NCBI RefSeq assembly: GCF_028554725.1
Contig: NC_071671.1
Location: forward strand, 62,173,001 to 62,237,000
Length of the DNA: 64,000 nt
Direction: 5' to 3'
Origin: Zeugodacus cucurbitae
Lineage: Eukaryota > Arthropoda > Insecta > Diptera > Tephritidae
A model generated the notes under the pieces. The model saw nothing but the letters and a program-made list of their open reading frames with translations, was not told the DNA's origin and did not search any database. Positions 38,101 to 48,500 of the stretch are shown piece after piece. Each line of letters begins with the position of its first letter. The first letter of the stretch is position 1. The position numbers and the translations under genes were made by a program.

Positions 38101-38256
38101 GTGAATAGAACTTACTAGAAATGTGGAAGGAATATTCTTTATACCCTTCCAGTTTGTTGGTTTTACATAATTCTTTGAAGCACCAGTATCTACCAAAAAT
38201 TTCAATTGTTTTCCTTGGAATGTCCTGCTAACATACGGTAGCAGGGATCTTCCCCT
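35191..38256 (-). CDS. pol: pol polyprotein (protease, RT, RNase H, integrase)
   Basis: About 1021 codons in the -1 frame relative to gag, entered at the slippery site 38256-38262. Domains in order: aspartic protease (FLVDTGASKNYV, near residue 20); reverse transcriptase with the YIDDIIVFSKD catalytic block (near 320); RNase H (TDASSHALGAVLSQGG); integrase with an H..H/CKIC zinc-binding module, then VDIF, VCDNEKS and GQVERFHG carrying the D,D,E residues. All catalytic motifs are intact and there are no stops. The pol stop lies about 20 bases before the env splice acceptor. Confidence 0.95.
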   Translation of the reverse strand, partial: RGRSLLPYVSRTFQGKQLKFLVDTGASKNYVKPTNWKGIKNIPSTFLVSSIHGVDKITQKCTVNIFNSNFDFFILPTLKTFDGIIGYDLLRKIDAKLDIKKGILFYAGGSEKLMYFHCTDVNSVIVKGDIERLKAKYAAVFSDPNESLPFNTNIVATVRTVNNEPVYSKSYPYPMAASEFVNKEVNDLLRDGIIRPSRSPYNSPVWVVNKKGTDDEGKRKLRMVIDFKKLNEKTINDKYPIPDTSVILSNLGKSSIFTTLDLKSGFHQIMLAEKDREKTAFSVNNGKYEFCRLPFGLKNGPSIFQRAIDDVLREEIGNTCHVYIDDIIVFSKDYKTHLQDVSRVLEKLYSANMRVSLEKTQFFKSDVEFLGFVVSKDGIKTSKDKVKDIVDYEVPKTLRALRSFLGLSSYYRRFIKDYASIAKPLTRYLRGENGTISTNMSKNIKITFDKEAHEAFQKIKAILSSEDILLLYPDYEKPFDLTTDASSHALGAVLSQGGRPITMISRTLTQTEENYATNERELLAIVWALQKLRNYLYGANNINIFTDHQPLTFSISDKNPNAKLKRWRAFVEEFSPKFHYKPGKENVVADALSRQHINNLENNDMSNSDNETVHSENSSTDVISTVINPINSFFNQIILESGDTNSKTTKILFKSRIRHHIFFQNVDKVIDLLKSSVNPNVTNGLLCDLSVLGKIQHKIKTTFPAVKFVHTKIFVTDIFNEDDQKEILHTEHNRAHRSLKENITQILRDYYFPNMRKMLKEIILNCKICQEAKYQRHPPSPEMGKTPIPNKPGEILHVDIFSTDSKHYLTCIDKFSKFSIVQSIPSRSIIDIKEPLIRIMNFFKDTKSLVCDNEKSLNSVTIKTLLYDHFNISIFTTPPHHSTTNGQVERFHGTLSEIGRCIKLSQGLNDTNDLILLAAYKYNRTIHSITGQRPIDVIHSASSEYMDEIKNRLIKAQNSELNYNNRNKQTKIFKPGEKVFLKSNRRLGNKLSKLYTEKIVEKDLGTTVLINGKKIHKSNLR

Positions 38257-39488
38257 AAAAAATTAATTTCATCTGAAATTTCATTATTTTTAAAATCACT
38301 ATTATCATTTACAAAATCATCATATTCATCTTGCTGATAGGAGTAATCGTTCTTGTATCCTTCAGTTGAAGGATATTGATCTAAGTGATTTATACGTTGA
38401 ACCTTATTATTGAAGCGATCGCTGTCGCGATGTCTTTTCTGCGCTAGCTGACCGGAGCCTCTTGGGTATTGGTTCCCAAAAGCTGTTCTACCAGAGGGAA
38501 AAGGTCTGGGATTAAAGGAAGTAGGGTTAGATTGAGTTACCTGCGGCGTGTGATCATTTGATCGATCGTTCCGTTGGGGAACTCGGAATCTGGAGAGACT
38601 AGGATCAATATCCATAGGTGTTGGTCGTTGTTGCGGATGTCCGCTTGGTTGCTTAGGGAATGGCACACTGTTTCTAATTAGAGGCATTCTATTCAAATTG
38701 CGTGTTTGCATACTATAATCTTGAAATTTGTTATCGGAAAATCTGCAGGCGAACAATGAACGCGCCTGGTTTGACTCTAGCTCCTGTGCTAGTGCTAAAG
38801 CTGACGCCATATCCGATGGCCTTGATGAAAACAAAATATCGCAGAGTGGACGATTTAATCCGGATATAAATACTCGTAATGCATCCTGGCGGTACTTTGT
38901 GTTTAGTGATTCTAAGACATCCTTATTCTGATAGGACATTAGTGTTTTATTAATAATTGCTGTTAATTTTATTTCGACCTCGTCGTAAAATTCTGTGATT
39001 GTCCTCTTTCCTTGGCGGAGAGTGGACATTTCCTGTTCTAATATGTAGACAGGTTTTTTATCTGCATATGTAAAATCAAGTCTGGCTATGATGGCATCAA
39101 AATTAAGGATAGTGTTAAAGGAAGACAGGATCGAATCAGCTGATCCCACTATCTTATTCCTAATGATAGCCACCGCCTGATAGTGCTTAGAACTACCTTG
39201 AGCATTTTTGAAAATTTTATAAGCAGTATGCGCTGCCTGACGCCACGATACGTATCGCGACTGATCGCCAGTGAATTCCGGTAAGGACTTCACTACGTCC
39301 AAGGATTCGTCACACCTAACTGTCGGGTCAATTGTAACTTCGCTATATTGTTCAACTTGAGATGGTCTTTCCATCTGTGTGAGCCTATCCGTCAGCGAGT
39401 CTATTGTCGCTTGAAATTCTCGTCTAGTTTGTTCAGTTGCTGCCCGAACAGCGGCATTCATTAAAGTTCGAATTGTATTTTCTTCCAT
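38202..39488 (-). CDS. gag: gag structural polyprotein
   Basis: 428 aa from ATG 39488 (MEENTIRTL) to TGA 38202, overlapping pol. The middle has the helical pattern of gypsy-type gag; the C-terminal third is rich in Pro, Gln, Arg and Asn. There is no CCHC zinc knuckle, which is common in errantivirus gag, so nucleic-acid binding presumably depends on basic residues (QKRHRDSDRFNNK). Intact. Confidence 0.9.
   Translation of the reverse strand: MEENTIRTLMNAAVRAATEQTRREFQATIDSLTDRLTQMERPSQVEQYSEVTIDPTVRCDESLDVVKSLPEFTGDQSRYVSWRQAAHTAYKIFKNAQGSSKHYQAVAIIRNKIVGSADSILSSFNTILNFDAIIARLDFTYADKKPVYILEQEMSTLRQGKRTITEFYDEVEIKLTAIINKTLMSYQNKDVLESLNTKYRQDALRVFISGLNRPLCDILFSSRPSDMASALALAQELESNQARSLFACRFSDNKFQDYSMQTRNLNRMPLIRNSVPFPKQPSGHPQQRPTPMDIDPSLSRFRVPQRNDRSNDHTPQVTQSNPTSFNPRPFPSGRTAFGNQYPRGSGQLAQKRHRDSDRFNNKVQRINHLDQYPSTEGYKNDYSYQQDEYDDFVNDNSDFKNNEISDEINFLGEDPCYRMLAGHSKENN
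38224..38262 (-). promoter_or_regulatory. -1 ribosomal frameshift signal
   Basis: Sense strand: slippery heptamer T-TTT-TTA (38262-38256) in the gag frame (codons AAT TTT TTA), a 10-base spacer, then a perfect 7-bp stem CCTGCTA/TAGCAGG with an 8-base loop (38245-38224). The -1 frame has a TAA just before the heptamer and is open from it onward into protease, so the shift must occur at or after this point. Confidence 0.8.
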
Positions 39489-39805
39489 CTTCGTTAATTT
39501 TTTTAATCTAATAAGCTGGTATATTTCTTTCTTGTTCTATATTATCCCTGGTCACTTTGTTACAGTTTACAATCTTTTATTTTTGTATCTTATCACTTTT
39601 AATATTCTAGTATTAAGAAGAGCACTCTACTTACAGTTTCATTATTATTATGGTACAATGTGCTGGTTCAAGTTCCTCTGATAGTTTTGGCTTCCGATGT
39701 CTGTCACTGCTTTCTCCGTTGAGGTGGTTAGTGGTGATCCTTCGAATGGTGGAGTTTCAATTATTCTTTCTAATTCACACGAAACTGGACTTGTTCACTT
39801 TTAAG

Positions 39806-40093
39806 TTTTTTTTAAGTTTCGATTTAACTTTTGTTTAAGATTCGATTTAAGGTTTTGTTTAAGATTTGATTAAATGCTTTGTATAAGATTCGATTTAAGG
39901 TTTTGTTTAAGATTTGATTAAAAGTTTTGTTTAAGATTCGATTTAAGATTTTTTTTTAAGATTTGATTAAGAGTTTTGTTTAAGATTCGATTCAAGATTT
40001 TGTTTAAGATTTAATTAAAAGTTTTGTTTAAGATTCGATTTAAGATTTTGTTTAAGATTTGATTAAAAGTTTTGTTTAAGATTTGATTTAAGG
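39806..40093. repeat. twelve tandem 24-base repeats in the retroelement leader
   Basis: Units such as TTTTGTTTAAGATTCGATTTAAGG alternate with TTTTGTTTAAGATTTGATTAAAAG. I count 12 units over 288 bases, between the primer site and gag. The position and number recall the Su(Hw)-site insulator of gypsy, but the TGCATA core of those sites is absent. Confidence 0.85.
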
Positions 40094-40107
40094 TGGGTTC
40101 GAACCCA
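40094..40107. promoter_or_regulatory. 14-base palindrome resembling a tRNA T-arm / B box
   Basis: TGGGTTCGAACCCA is perfectly palindromic. On the plus strand it matches the T-arm of insect tRNA-Lys (GGGTTCGAGCCC), so the element RNA could pair with the T-arm of its own primer tRNA or with a second genome copy. There is no A box, so it is not a tRNA gene. Confidence 0.5.
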
Positions 40108-40148
40108 TGGCCACTTTAACTAATCCTTTTATAAGGATATTTTCCGTG

Positions 40149-40166
40149 GCCCCACGTTGGGCGCCA
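40149..40166 (-). promoter_or_regulatory. tRNA-Lys primer binding site
   Basis: Sense strand TGGCGCCCAACGTGGGG abuts the 5' LTR, its first T being the last LTR base. It is complementary to the 3' end of insect tRNA-Lys(CTT) as I remember it. Confidence 0.85.
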
Positions 40167-40517
40167 GTAAATAGAAATGAAACGTTTATATTTTTTTAAC
40201 TTTATTTATTTCCCTACCAAGTAGGGCAGCCGTTCCCGACGATTGAGCACTTAAGACTAATTTTTCGGTGTCTGCACCTAAATGCCTAACACCTACCAAA
40301 ACTTACTTAGCCAAAGCCTCACGTGGATTGCCTCATGATCTAATTGCTGATTTGGCAATTCCCACGATGTGGACTGCTGGTGTTGACTGCTGGTGTTGTT
40401 TACCACTGGCTAAGGTTTCTGACTGTCTGCAACTTGAGCCGCGCGTGTTGTTATTATGTGCGCTTCAATCACAGTCATAGCTGCACTTGTGTAGCGCTTT
40501 ATTGTGATATGTTAACT
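40166..40517 (-). repeat. 5' LTR of the retroelement
   Basis: 352 bases. I see no difference from the LTR at 33378-33729. Followed at 40518-40521 by the TATA target duplication. Confidence 0.95.
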
Positions 40518-40550
40518 TATACAATCCGAAGTATGACTTTATCCCAAATA

Positions 40551-41485
40551 AAGGGTGATTTTTTAAGAGCTTGATAACTTTTAAAAAAAAAAAACGCATA
40601 AAATTTCATCTCAATCTCATCGGTTCTTTATTTGAAACGTTAGATTGGTTCATGACATTTACTTTTTGAAGATAATTTCATTTAAATGTTGACCGCGGCT
40701 GCGTCTTAGGTGGTCCATTCGGAAAGTCCAATTTTGGGCAACTTTTTCGAGCATTTCGGCCGGAATAGCCCGAATTTCTTCGGAAATGTTGTCTTCCAAA
40801 GCTGGAATAGTTGCTGGCTTATTTCTGTAGACTTTAGACTTGACGTAGCCCCACAAAAAATAGTCTAAAGGCGTTAAATCGCATGATCTTGGTGGCCAAC
40901 TTACGGGTCCATTTCTTGAGATGAATTGTTCTCCGAAGTTTTCCCTCAAAATGGCCATAGAATCGCGAGCTGTGTGGCATGTAGCGCCATCTTGATGAAA
41001 CCACATGTCAACCAAGTTCAGTTCTTCCATTTTTGGCAACAAAAAGTTTGTTAGCATCGAACGATAGCGATCGCCATTCACCGTAACGTTGCGTCCAACA
41101 GCATCTTTGAAAAAATACGGTCCAATGATTCCACCAGCGTACAAACCACACCAAACAGTGCATTTTTCGGGATGCATGGGCAGTTCTTGAACGGCTTCTG
41201 GTTGCTCTTCACCCCAAATGCGGCAATTTTGCTTATTTACGTAGCCATTCAACCAGAAATGAGCCTCATCGCTGAACGGACGTAAAGCGCGAAACACATT
41301 TCGAACCGAACACTGATTTTGGTAATAAAATTCAATGATTTGCAAGCGTTGCTCGTTAGTAAGTCTATTCATGATGAAATGTCAAAGCATACTGAGCATC
41401 TTTCTCTTTGACACCATGTCTGAAATCCCACGTGATCTGTCAAATACTAATGCATGAAAATCCTAACCTCAAAAAAATCACCCGT
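40551..41485 (-). mobile_element. internally deleted DD41D (rosa-like) mariner-superfamily element
   Basis: The inverted ends share GGGTGATTTTTT (AAGGGTGATTTTTTAAGAG at the left, ACGGGTGATTTTTTTGAGG inverted at the right), with TA at both flanks (40549-40550, 41486-41487). It lies only 33 bases from the retroelement. At 935 bases it is shorter than an autonomous element of about 1.3 kb because of an internal deletion in the transposase. Confidence 0.85.
40659..41372 (-). pseudogene. transposase with in-frame internal deletion (237 aa)
   Basis: ATG 41372, MNRLTNEQRLQIIEFYY. The amino end of the DNA-binding domain runs to about residue 32 (RALRPF) and then joins directly to SDEAHFWLNGY, the start of the catalytic domain. 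Most of the helix-turn-helix region, roughly 110 residues judging by full-length relatives (about 345 aa), is gone. The catalytic residues remain: D in FSDEAHF, D in WFHQDGA, D in LTPLDYF, with 41 residues between the last two. The frame is open to TAA, so a truncated catalytic protein could be made, but it should not bind the ends normally. Confidence 0.8.
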
Positions 41486-44400
41486 TATATCTGTCTATGA
41501 GTGATATATATGAGATTAAATTAGGAAGTTTTGCTACTGCAGTGAGATTTGGTAGTAAAGTGGATAAAAACCGTCTAAAATTTTCTTTATAAATTCCGCA
41601 ATTTAAGTAAAATCGGTCACAAAATCAACGAATAACTGTATATATTTGCCCGAAATTAGCTTATCCTTACTTATTTACAGTACTAAGAACAGCTGTTGGC
41701 TTCAATCATTTAGTTTCTCGTTTACATATGTACATTTTATGTTTAATTTCACGCTCAATTAAGTCAAACGACAAAATTAACAACAATCACAGCCAACAAC
41801 CTCAAAATTAATCGCAACAGCTGCGTTGAAAGCACAGAAAGTGAGAAACAAATACGGAAAATAATGCGAGTGAAAATTGTATTAACCACAATTGAGTTTG
41901 TCACATTTTGTTGCAGCAAAGTGACAGCAAGGAATTACCTTTTTATTGTTCGACAACTGTGGTGAGCAACACCGATTGCTTTACTCGAAGACACCTGGTT
42001 GCGGTAAGAAATTGAAGTGGCAGCGAGTTGCAGGAGAGAAGTTGCTGTCGCTTCCGCTGTTGCCACAAACGGGAGGTGTTCGTAATGGAATTTTACAACT
42101 ATTTTCAGAGGAGGTTGAGGTGAAGCGTTGCAAGGAGATATGTGTGGGAGTAACAGAGTTCAAGTATGTATAACATATATGAATTCTCGCTAAGACTTAT
42201 TGAAGCTTGCCAGTTGGAAAACATGTTCCAATTTTTATTGTTGACAAATACCTTTTCTTAACTATGGATTATCGAGTTAACCTACCTTCTTCAGAATTCG
42301 GTGCTTGTAGACCTGTTTCAGGTGGTTTTGTGTCGCTGTGGACGCTAATCTCACCATTAACTTAAGCTTTTCCTCGACCTCACTGCCTTGGATATGTAGA
42401 TCAGCGGTAGTATTTATCTAGAATTGGGAAGAGAACGAAGGAAAATTTTTGGGAAGTATTTTAGCCTAAAGGATGTGTAGTCTGCAAGTGATGCATCCAA
42501 TCCATAAGAAATTTTATTGGAAACCCATAAAATATCCTTGCTTGATAGTTCTTACGTTATCTAATAATATCTATATTTTCGTTATCTTTACTGGACTCGA
42601 TACTTTATTTTACGTCCGCACGTCCGTAGTCTAGTACTTCCTCCGCTAAAGTGAAGAGCGACAAGCAAATTGTGTGAAAGATACTGAGTTCTTCGAGGAA
42701 TATCTTCACCTCGACCCCACAATTTAGAACTATGGGTTCGTATGAATGAAATGGATGGATGGAGCTCCCGAGAGACATCTTATATATTTTAACGTCGTTT
42801 GTGCTCGACTTTACTTGCTCTTTAATGCTCCGCCAAGTTGCACTTAGAATGGAGTCAAGTTTAATAGACCTGAAAGACTTCAACCTCTTGGTGAACTTGG
42901 CTGAGTCCTAATTAAAATGATACAAAACGGAATAATATTTGGAAACGGAACGCTGACGACTTATTGAGATCTTATATTGAGTCAGTAGTTTCCGTAGATA
43001 TTCATCCTACACCATAGTTCTTCGGGTTCAAGCGATATAGAGATCTACTGGGTTGGAATAGAAATTTTTATTTTGGCACGTAAAAGAGTATAATACAATA
43101 CGAGTAATTTCAAGAAAATTTAAAGACACAAGAATTTCACCTGAGACTTATTGAAAAAAATGGTATTGTGAATGAAGAGATAAAAACTCGGAACGGAATT
43201 CGGTGCCTGCGAAGACTAACAAAACGAAAAACTTAAACAAAATTTCACAGAAAAGCCAACACACCACAATCGGTAACAATGAAGGTATAAACAGGAAATG
43301 AGTGAAAATTTTCAGCAAATGAAATTACAAAATGGAATTTACGCGCAGTTGCCTGCAAACAAATGCCAAAATAAGCAACCGAGCGCCTGACGGCTGTGTG
43401 TTGTTGAATTGATAAGGAGAGGCACAGGTGAAAAAATGCAACGGTATGAGTGTGTGAGTTTCATTGTATTATTTGGCGTACATGCAGGTTACACGCGCAA
43501 ATGCACAGCCAACACGTTTGCCACAGAAACACACACACATCGGCACTGCAGCGCCCACATAGTCAATAATCGTAAAATAAATAGAATAAATAACCGAGTT
43601 GTGAAAATAAAATCACTCAAAGAAAAAAAAAAGAAACACCAACAACAACACAAACAAAGAGCGAAGAATGCGATACGCTTAAACGTTGAAATGAAATGAA
43701 ATGTATTGAATGGCGCACTTAATTGGGTTGCAATGCCGGAAATCGTTTATGATTACTGTAATAATAGTCGCATTCGTTGCTATGCGCTTGCGGCGTTTAT
43801 TTTCGCAACGATTACGTGCAACTTTATATGGTCGCCGGTCAGCCGCAGGCAACAAGCGTGGCGGCGGCGGCGCAATGTGTTGCAGGCGTCGTAATGCGAA
43901 TGACCACAATTGCGTGGCACCAACGAGCGTGTGCGTGCACTCACAGCGTTGTCCTAGTTGCGCAAACCGCATGCGTACACATACTTAGCGCAGCGTGCGC
44001 ACACATATACGCTTCCGCAAATATGCCCGCAATCGCTTACAAACGAGCGCTATGCAAATGCACGCTTCGGCTATGCTCAGTTGCTGCATGCAGCATGTGG
44101 CAAGGCAATGGAAAAATAAGCAAATAACGGCGGTGGTAACGCAGGTGAGCTCGTAATATTAGAATGCATGGCCACATATCGTTTTGGAAACTGAGGTGCG
44201 CGTACAGGCGAGAGAGTATTTACATAGCATCCCTGTAGGAAAAGGAACGAATTTTCAAAAAGGAATACAAAAATCGTGCACCTACTTCTTTGAGAAAAAA
44301 ACCAGATCAGCTGGATTCGTTTGAACCCTTTTTTAACAAAAGCCTTATAAATATTTTTCAAGATTTCATATAACTTATTCAACGAGAATTAACTACTGGT

Positions 44401-44807
44401 GTTCCAATGCAAATATCCTGTAGAAAGAAAAATATATTAAAATCCGGTGTTACTCCAACTTTGAAGAATTTTCATTCAACAGAAACGCAAAAGAAGGGGG
44501 CGAAGAGAAATAAAATGTAAGCAGTCTATCATGAAGACTTCTATATCGGTATGCCGTTAGACTTCTGTAACGTTCGAAAGAACTAAATAGGGGAGATGGC
44601 GAAAATAAACCCTAGTCATTAAACGACACTTCGAAATATATTTCCCTCAAGACGAACCTGACGCAATTTCCTTCGGACCAAGGGCTGTCATCTCATCATC
44701 ATACTCCAAAATTATTTTTGAAATGGTTTCTCTGGATACAACAACAAAAAATGTGCTTGATAAGAAAATTGGATGGAAATACCAAGATAAGAAAATTTCT
44801 GAGTTAA
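41486..44807. other. non-coding stretch
   Basis: Near 41600-41685 lies a degraded 3' end of the dispersed repeat family (CCCGAAATTAGCTTATCC, TTACTTATT). At 43.4-44.1 kb a more G+C-rich patch has several overlapping open frames on both strands, none with a recognised domain. No gene supported. Confidence 0.5.
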
Positions 44808-45403
44808 GGGGTTATATACAGTTAGGAGGTCGAAAAAAATGCATTTTTCAAAAATTTTTTCTAAGCAAACTACTTGGTTTATTGATTTGAAACTTGGCAG
44901 GTATTTTATGACAACCTTAAACTATATTCACATATTTTTTATTGCCAAAAATAATTATCAGGAACGTTGATATTGTCAATTTTGCAGAGGTCCGCAAAAA
45001 AAGGCCTCTTGCGGTGAGCACGATATCTATAAAATGCAAAAACCAAATAAATTTCATTAATATATCAAATAATCTAGTAATTGATCGAAGGAATTAGCAA
45101 AAAAAAATTGTTTGACAAAATGGCGGCTACTCAAAGCAAAAGTTTCGATTTTCGAAAATTCGGGTCTTTAATTGTTTCTAAAAATAAGAAATTTTCATCG
45201 GATGTGGAAATCCTTCGATTAATTCCTAAAAAATATAGTTAGGAAGTTTGTGTAAAAATTTCAGACCGATCGGTTCAGCCGTTTCAAGAAAAACGAGTTT
45301 AAAGTTTAGAAGCACTTTACATGTAGTCGGCGCGTCTTCACTAATGTGTCATAACTTCAAATATATTCGTCGGATCGACTTGAAATTTTGTGTGTATATA
45401 CTC

Positions 45404-45452
<49 letters not shown>

Positions 45453-45504
45453 GAAAACGCAAAAAGAATCGATTTTTTTGAAAATCTTAACTGTATATAA
45501 CCGC
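44808..45504. mobile_element. MITE with TTAA target duplication (697 bp)
   Basis: Ends GGGGTTATATACAGTTAG and, inverted, GCGGTTATATACAGTTAAG, each next to TTAA (44804-44807 and 45505-45508). It has no transposase. It contains a (TA)n tract near 45404-45450. TTAA duplication suggests piggyBac-type mobilisation. Confidence 0.75.
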
Positions 45505-48500
45505 TTAAAAGATAATTAAATCCCCTAGTAAAATCCATCCGATATTTTTTCTTACAAAAAAGCTATTTATTACACACTTTAGAAGACCATAATTTCCTGA
45601 AAGACTACTTTTAGCACATAAGAGAGAGTACTCCTTGAAGAGCTTTCAGCATTTGACTCTAATGCTATATAGCTCTACGACTCGAAAGAAACACCTTTCC
45701 TTACAAGGTACACTCGCCGACACACGCCCATAAAAACATAGTGGTGTTATTACTCGCTAACAAATACTCATTGCCACAATTTCATTTAAGCAGCGAATTT
45801 CACACACATGACTGCAGTATTTTATACTTATCTTATATGTATATGTATATATGTATTTGTATGCGCCTGCAAGTGAGTCTTCTCACATTGCTCCAATTAC
45901 GCATTGGATATGTGATAATGTTACCTTTTTTGTCTGTACGAGTATATGCATGCCAACAGCATCGTTAGCAACTTTGTTAGCCATTTTGCCACTCTGTTGC
46001 ACTCACACGAACACATGATTATGCGAAAGCACATTTAAAACACTGAGAAAAAATATATGATTTTAAAATATTTTAAACTGATTTTGATGTAAGGAACTCC
46101 TATAGACACTTGCCTATTCGAAAAAACCGAATTTTCGAAACAAAGTATATCTCACACCTCTTCGAAACAATATGTCAAAATATATTTCTCAGTGTAATCT
46201 CCTACTAACTCCTCCTTCACTGATAATCGTTAGAAGCGAAATGAGAGTAATCAGTAAAAACGTCAAATGGACAGAGAGAGCTCCTGGAAAATATGCGTCA
46301 ACGGGAAGTTAAAGAGATCGTCGACAATCCAATCAAAAATTTATAAATGCACTTCATTTTTTATCGATCAGTTCTTTCGCCTCCTCTTCCTCCATCTTAT
46401 GTCTTTATCTATCTCTTTTTCTCTCCCTTTCATCCTGAAAAAACAATTTGACAAAAATTTTAACTTTGAAATTGACCCAAGATTTCAGTAGTCAAACAGT
46501 AGATATTGTTATAATTCTCTCATTGAAAACCTCTCCCAGCCATCTCAGCCAGAGACAGTGACAGAGAGAAACGAATTTTTTTCTAACCTCAAAATATAGA
46601 CCTAATGATTTTAAACTTTTTTCTACCTGGGGTTTGGGCCGAAAAGAATTTCTTATGAGTTTTCAGCAAGCACCAACAAATCTTCTCAAAATCATAAATT
46701 AATTCTTATCAGAATTCCAAACCGATTTTTCTGAGTGCGCTTTAGTATAATAAAATTTAGACGAAATTGTTTCTTTTATTCCAAACCAACTAAATGCAAA
46801 TTGTGCACATTTTGGAAAATGCTCTCATTTAAACGCCGTTTACATGCAACGATTATGATGGACATGATGCTACCGAGAAGCGAATGCAGAAAACAAAGCA
46901 CACAGCTGTGGCATAGCTGAAGCGTCTCCATCTTTCTCTGCCTTTTTTCAGCACTTTCAGCAAAATTTTCTGAAATTTTTGCATAAGAATTAACTTGATT
47001 ATCATAAAATGCATTTGGCAACAATGTGTGAATACAAAGTATATTTTCTTTCCAAAAACACACACAAATTTCTATACAACGAAGTCAGCGAAGATGCAAC
47101 CCTTTAGGAAATATGAAATTAAAGTGAAGTAAAGCCATATTAGTAAGAAAATTTATTTCAACACTCTGGTTAAAGTAGCCGGTTAATTTCAATTAAAATG
47201 ATCACTGGAATATAGTGATGATGGATTGAGAGACAAGAAGAGAGAGAGATACGCAGATGAAAGACCACTCAGCACCTCAGCGCCGTCTTTGAAATTTACT
47301 TTTTGTAGATCAGACCAAGCCTTTGAAGTCATACCATCTGATAGAGGGCTACCATATTCAAATGAAAATTCAGAGAGTCTCGAGAGTTTCTACTAGACTC
47401 AAATTAATATTGGACCTACTAAGCAGCTCATTTTGGGCCTGACAATAGCATCTTTCAATTAGTAGATATTATCTTTGTGACCATCAGTATAAAAATATGT
47501 CAACATGGAAATTCTATAATATGACAGGTGTTGGCCGGCCTTCTCTTGAGAATTTAGGGCGCCACAATCTTATTCTATGCCCAGCTGGCAAATATAGTTG
47601 TATAATAAGTTTTAGGTAACAAAACCAAGTCAGTAGAAGCTACAATTATCACTTTCTTTAACACAATATTTGTGTCATAAGACGTCACTGGGAAACGAAC
47701 CAAAGTTTTGCAAAGAGGTGGTCGTGAACCAAGGTATAATCTTTAATAAATATTACATATAGAGTTCAAGGCATTAAGCTGAAAGCCCTAGCGTCAGATA
47801 TAACTAAAAAAAGTGTGCCCCTCAATCAAAGCTTAACTTAATGAAGAACCCTATGGGTTATAACACAGAATTCTATGAAAACCTAAACTCATCATATTGT
47901 ACAATTTGAGCGCGTGCTGATGTAATTCAATACTAGAAATTTTTACACACAAAAAATGAATGAAAAACAAAGGAGAAAAATGCACAGGAAATGAAAATGG
48001 AAAAAGGAAATAAAATTCAAATCCATTTGAAGATTACAGTAAAATGCAATTTAAATTTTAAAATTGTGCAAATTCATTTGCAGCAACAACACTAATAACA
48101 ATTAGCAGAAGAGGCACTCATTGTATATATTTCCGACAAATGACAATTTGCGACACAAAACCACACAACTTTGTTGCAGTTAAATACATACACACACACA
48201 CATTTACAGTAATAAATAAGCACACATATGTATATATATATATATATTTACAAGCATACGCACTGCAATTTGCCTTAACGCAATGACAATCACCGAAGTA
48301 ATGGCATGCCGTTATGTGACTCCGAAATTTGGAGGGCTGGAAATCGGGTGGCCTGTTAAACAAGTGACCGCAGACGCATGCAACATGATGTTGCTCACTG
48401 ACAATCACATGCACCTGCCTCATCAAAATTTATGTGTTAATAAATGTCAGCAATGTGTCATGTACGAATGGTCCTCGAACATGGTCCCTGCACAGCATAT

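Larger units (their letters stand above)
33378..40517 (-). mobile_element. full-length gypsy/errantivirus-type endogenous retrovirus
   Basis: A 7.1-kb element on the minus strand with two 352-base LTRs beginning AGTTAACATATC and ending TATTTACT, flanked by a TATA duplication (33374-33377 and 40518-40521). The order is LTR, primer site, tandem-repeat leader, gag, pol, env, polypurine tract, LTR. All three reading frames are open and I see no difference between the LTRs by eye, so the insertion is young. Gypsy-type features: tRNA-Lys primer site, protease-RT-RNaseH-integrase order, a third env frame ending inside the 3' LTR, and TATA insertion site. Confidence 0.95.

Noticed and set aside
40094..40107. 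Possible tRNA gene (B-box match)
   Set aside because: No A box or cloverleaf around it; it lies in the retroelement leader and fits primer-tRNA complementarity better.
43409..44127. Cluster of overlapping frames in a G+C-richer patch
   Set aside because: Several frames on both strands are open together with no recognisable protein; likely compositional.
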